Assembly (NCBI GenBank): GCA_038230695.1
Contig: JBBRMT010000098.1
Span: forward strand, 1 to 15,314
Reading direction: 5' to 3'
DNA: 15,314 nt
DNA from: QHBQ01 sp038230695
GTDB lineage: Bacteria; Chloroflexota; Chloroflexia; QHBQ01
Below the pieces are notes generated by a model that was given only the letters and a program-made list of their open reading frames with translations, was not told the DNA's origin and did not search any database. The position numbers were made by a program, and so were the translations under genes. How positions within the stretch are numbered: the stretch's first letter is position 1; every line of letters starts with the position of its first letter. Of the stretch, positions 14,401 through 15,314 are shown piece by piece.

Positions 14401-14418
14401 CATCAGTTGCTCACTCAC
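13003..14418 (-). CDS. Triple tandem ClbS/DfsB-type (DUF1706, DinB-fold) protein
   Basis: A 471-residue protein made of three copies of one roughly 155-residue domain: 7-160, 167-320 and 326-471. Each has the block D-W-T-x-KDTLAHL (histidines 53, 213, 372), a YQRDKDK or YERDKDK block followed by a conserved helix, and EHLG(Y/F)I-x-DWL (histidines 149, 309, 457). Copies one and two also keep NTYEHY/NSFGHF; copy three is 11 residues shorter there (LSDEQAVEPTHIKEHLG). The family is the four-helix DinB-like fold; the founding member ClbS protects producers from colibactin by modifying the genotoxin (family knowledge). Single-domain proteins of about 170 residues are the norm. The GTG at 14418 is seven bases after AGGAG; an ATG at 14403 is an alternative. 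The gene is coupled to the GNAT gene. A self-protection or detoxification role is inferred. Confidence 0.88.
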   Translation of the reverse strand: MSEQLMSKAEVLDAMKRGHNDFVMIVFDLDEAKMTAAGPYPDSDWTLKDTLAHLTACTQDMISRLPGHQPIPFPVEAKAGESWDSQVERSNEYYYQRDKDKPMAQVGTEFDITYRQAVGAVEALSEGQVADRAVQELIAGNTYEHYAEHLGYIADWLAQQDATPLRNKAELLAAMQQGHDKLLAALDGLSDAQMTTPGPNPHSNWTVKDTLAHLAAWMQAMVKRLPGGAGKPFPFEEQAGEDHDHFVERVNEYWYQRDKDKSLAEVRDEFEQAYRQLADAVASLSDAQVADRAIQYRVEGNSFGHFEEHLGYIGDWLKQQEQPHISKADMLARMAAGRDELLAAISNLSDTQMTSPGLYPDSDWTVKDTLAHLAAWMRAMAVLMPDGASKPYPFEEQPDESEDHFFERVNDYWYERDKDKPLSEVRSEFEAAYQQQFAAMEALSDEQAVEPTHIKEHLGFISDWLKQQAQA

Positions 14419-14469
14419 TGGTTTGCTCCTCTCGGTTATTCCGGGTAGTTGTACAGTCTGCCAGGGTGC

Positions 14470-14521
14470 GATAAATCTGCGCCCCTACATTGCCACGTTG
14501 TTCGTAGGGGCAGGATTTATC
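14470..14521. repeat. Interrupted palindrome (REP/MITE-like) between two genes
   Basis: GATAAATC (14470-14477) plus GCCCCTAC (14481-14488) pair with GTAGGGGC (14504-14511) plus GATTTATC (14514-14521), giving two perfect eight-base stems separated by short offsets and a 15-base loop; CCCCCC follows. It lies in the 139-base gap between the luciferase-like gene and the ClbS-like gene. It may be a dispersed intergenic palindrome or an attenuator or terminator for the upstream gene. Confidence 0.65.
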
Positions 14522-14557
14522 CCCCCCAGTTGCCGGTGTTGCAACAGTCTTACTCGG

Positions 14558-15314
14558 CTATCGCCCGGCTACGGCCAGCTTAGTCACTGCTGGCACAATC
14601 TCGCTGGCCCAGATGTCTAGCGCATCTGGTGCGGTGTAGTTGGGCAGGTTGACGATGGCATGGTCGGTGCCGATCTCGGCAAGCTGGTGCAACACCTCGA
14701 TTGCTTGCGCGGCGGTCATCGCTGGCACTTTGGTCTCTACCCCTTGCGGCACGCGGCCATCCTTTGTTACCAGCATCGCCAGCACGGTAGTCTTCTCAAT
14801 TTCCGTGTAGGGGCGGCCAATCTCCTCGCAACGTTGGCGCAACACATCGTACTTCTGCCGCACGTGTTCGGGGCCAGCGAAGGCGAAGATGTTGCAGGCA
14901 TCGGCGTATTTGGCGATCAGCCGGAAGGTCTTCTCCTCGCCCTCGCCGCCGATCATAATCGGCGGATGCGGGCGCTGGATAGCGTTGGGCGAATTGAGCG
15001 TCTCGGCCAGGTGCAGATGCTTGCCCTCGAACGGTCTGGCTTCACCCTGCCACATCTGTAGCGCCATCTGCAAGGTATCTTCCAATATCTCGAAGCGCTG
15101 CTTCAGCGGCGGGAAGGGTACGCCCAGCGCGGTGTGTTCCAGCTCGTTCCAGGCTGCGCCCACCCCAAAGTATGCCCGCCCGCGACTAAGCACATCCAGC
15201 GTCGTCACCGTCTTGACCAATATGGCGGGATAGCGATAAGTTACGCCCGTCACCAGCGTGCCAAGCTTCACCTTGCTGGTGAGGGCCGCCGCGTATGTGA
15301 GCGCGCTATAACCA
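14558..15314 (-). CDS. Luciferase-like (LLM class) F420-dependent oxidoreductase, N-terminus beyond right edge
   Basis: The frame is open from the window edge to a TAG at 14558-14560 and gives 251 residues of a TIM-barrel luciferase-like monooxygenase. Seen: YAAALTSKVKLGTLVTGVTY near the edge, then TVTTLDVLSRGRAYFGVGAAWNELEH, PHPPIMIGGEGEEKTFRLIAKYADACN, and a terminal helix IWASEIVPAV. This matches the F420-dependent LLM group that occurs in Actinobacteria and Chloroflexota (family knowledge); flavin rather than F420 cannot be excluded. The GTG at 15271 is not the start, because family sequence continues upstream of it; about 40-60 residues are outside the window. Substrate unknown. Confidence 0.9.
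   Translation of the reverse strand, partial: GYSALTYAAALTSKVKLGTLVTGVTYRYPAILVKTVTTLDVLSRGRAYFGVGAAWNELEHTALGVPFPPLKQRFEILEDTLQMALQMWQGEARPFEGKHLHLAETLNSPNAIQRPHPPIMIGGEGEEKTFRLIAKYADACNIFAFAGPEHVRQKYDVLRQRCEEIGRPYTEIEKTTVLAMLVTKDGRVPQGVETKVPAMTAAQAIEVLHQLAEIGTDHAIVNLPNYTAPDALDIWASEIVPAVTKLAVAGR

Overview
The window is about 15.3 kb of moderately GC-rich chromosomal DNA. It most resembles a member of the Chloroflexota: there is an F420-type luciferase-like oxidoreductase, ClbS/DinB-type proteins, a WYL regulator, a DUF559 gene, an EF-G paralog of the PGY type and an IS1-like transposase of a kind I associate with filamentous Chloroflexia. This taxonomic call is inference, not a database result. 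There are no RNA genes, no CRISPR array and no phage structural genes.

Left part (1-2953, all minus strand). The window opens inside the N-terminal part of a molybdopterin/[4Fe-4S] oxidoreductase, translationally coupled to a small protein of unknown function (634-987). Upstream lies a decayed copy of the start of the same oxidoreductase (about 1135-1293), not covered by any intact ORF. Next comes a type II restriction-modification pair: a beta-class DNA methyltransferase (1309-2142) and a PD-(D/E)xK endonuclease gene split by an in-frame TGA into two same-frame ORFs (2120-2953).

Middle part (2954-8142). Divergent, nearly touching promoters serve the first R-M operon and an EF-G-like GTPase (3173-5284). 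After EF-G come about 3.3 copies of an 86-89 bp repeat with strong hairpins (5293-5590). A DUF559 nuclease-like gene follows, carrying an early TAG and cut off exactly at the left end of a 1224-bp IS1-like element (5902-7125). That element has clear 23/26 terminal inverted repeats and an inactivated transposase. A two-domain VOC dioxygenase-like gene (7202-8080) contains an in-frame TAG and ends at a bidirectional terminator.

Right part (8172-15314). A WYL regulator and a small VOC gene form a minus-strand pair. Divergent from them is the second type II R-M system: a controller-type HTH fused to a BsaWI/CCGG-type endonuclease, preceded by a C-box-like operator and a promoter placed for leaderless transcription. 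Its N4-cytosine methyltransferase is convergent, and the two 3' ends overlap by 174 bp. The methyltransferase is the last gene of a minus-strand run: triple-repeat ClbS/DinB protein, GNAT acetyltransferase, RidA, methyltransferase. A luciferase-like monooxygenase runs off the right edge.

Overall this is an accessory region in active decay: one R-M system looks intact and unusually arranged, one has lost its endonuclease, and four further genes or gene fragments are broken by stops, frameshift, insertion or deletion.
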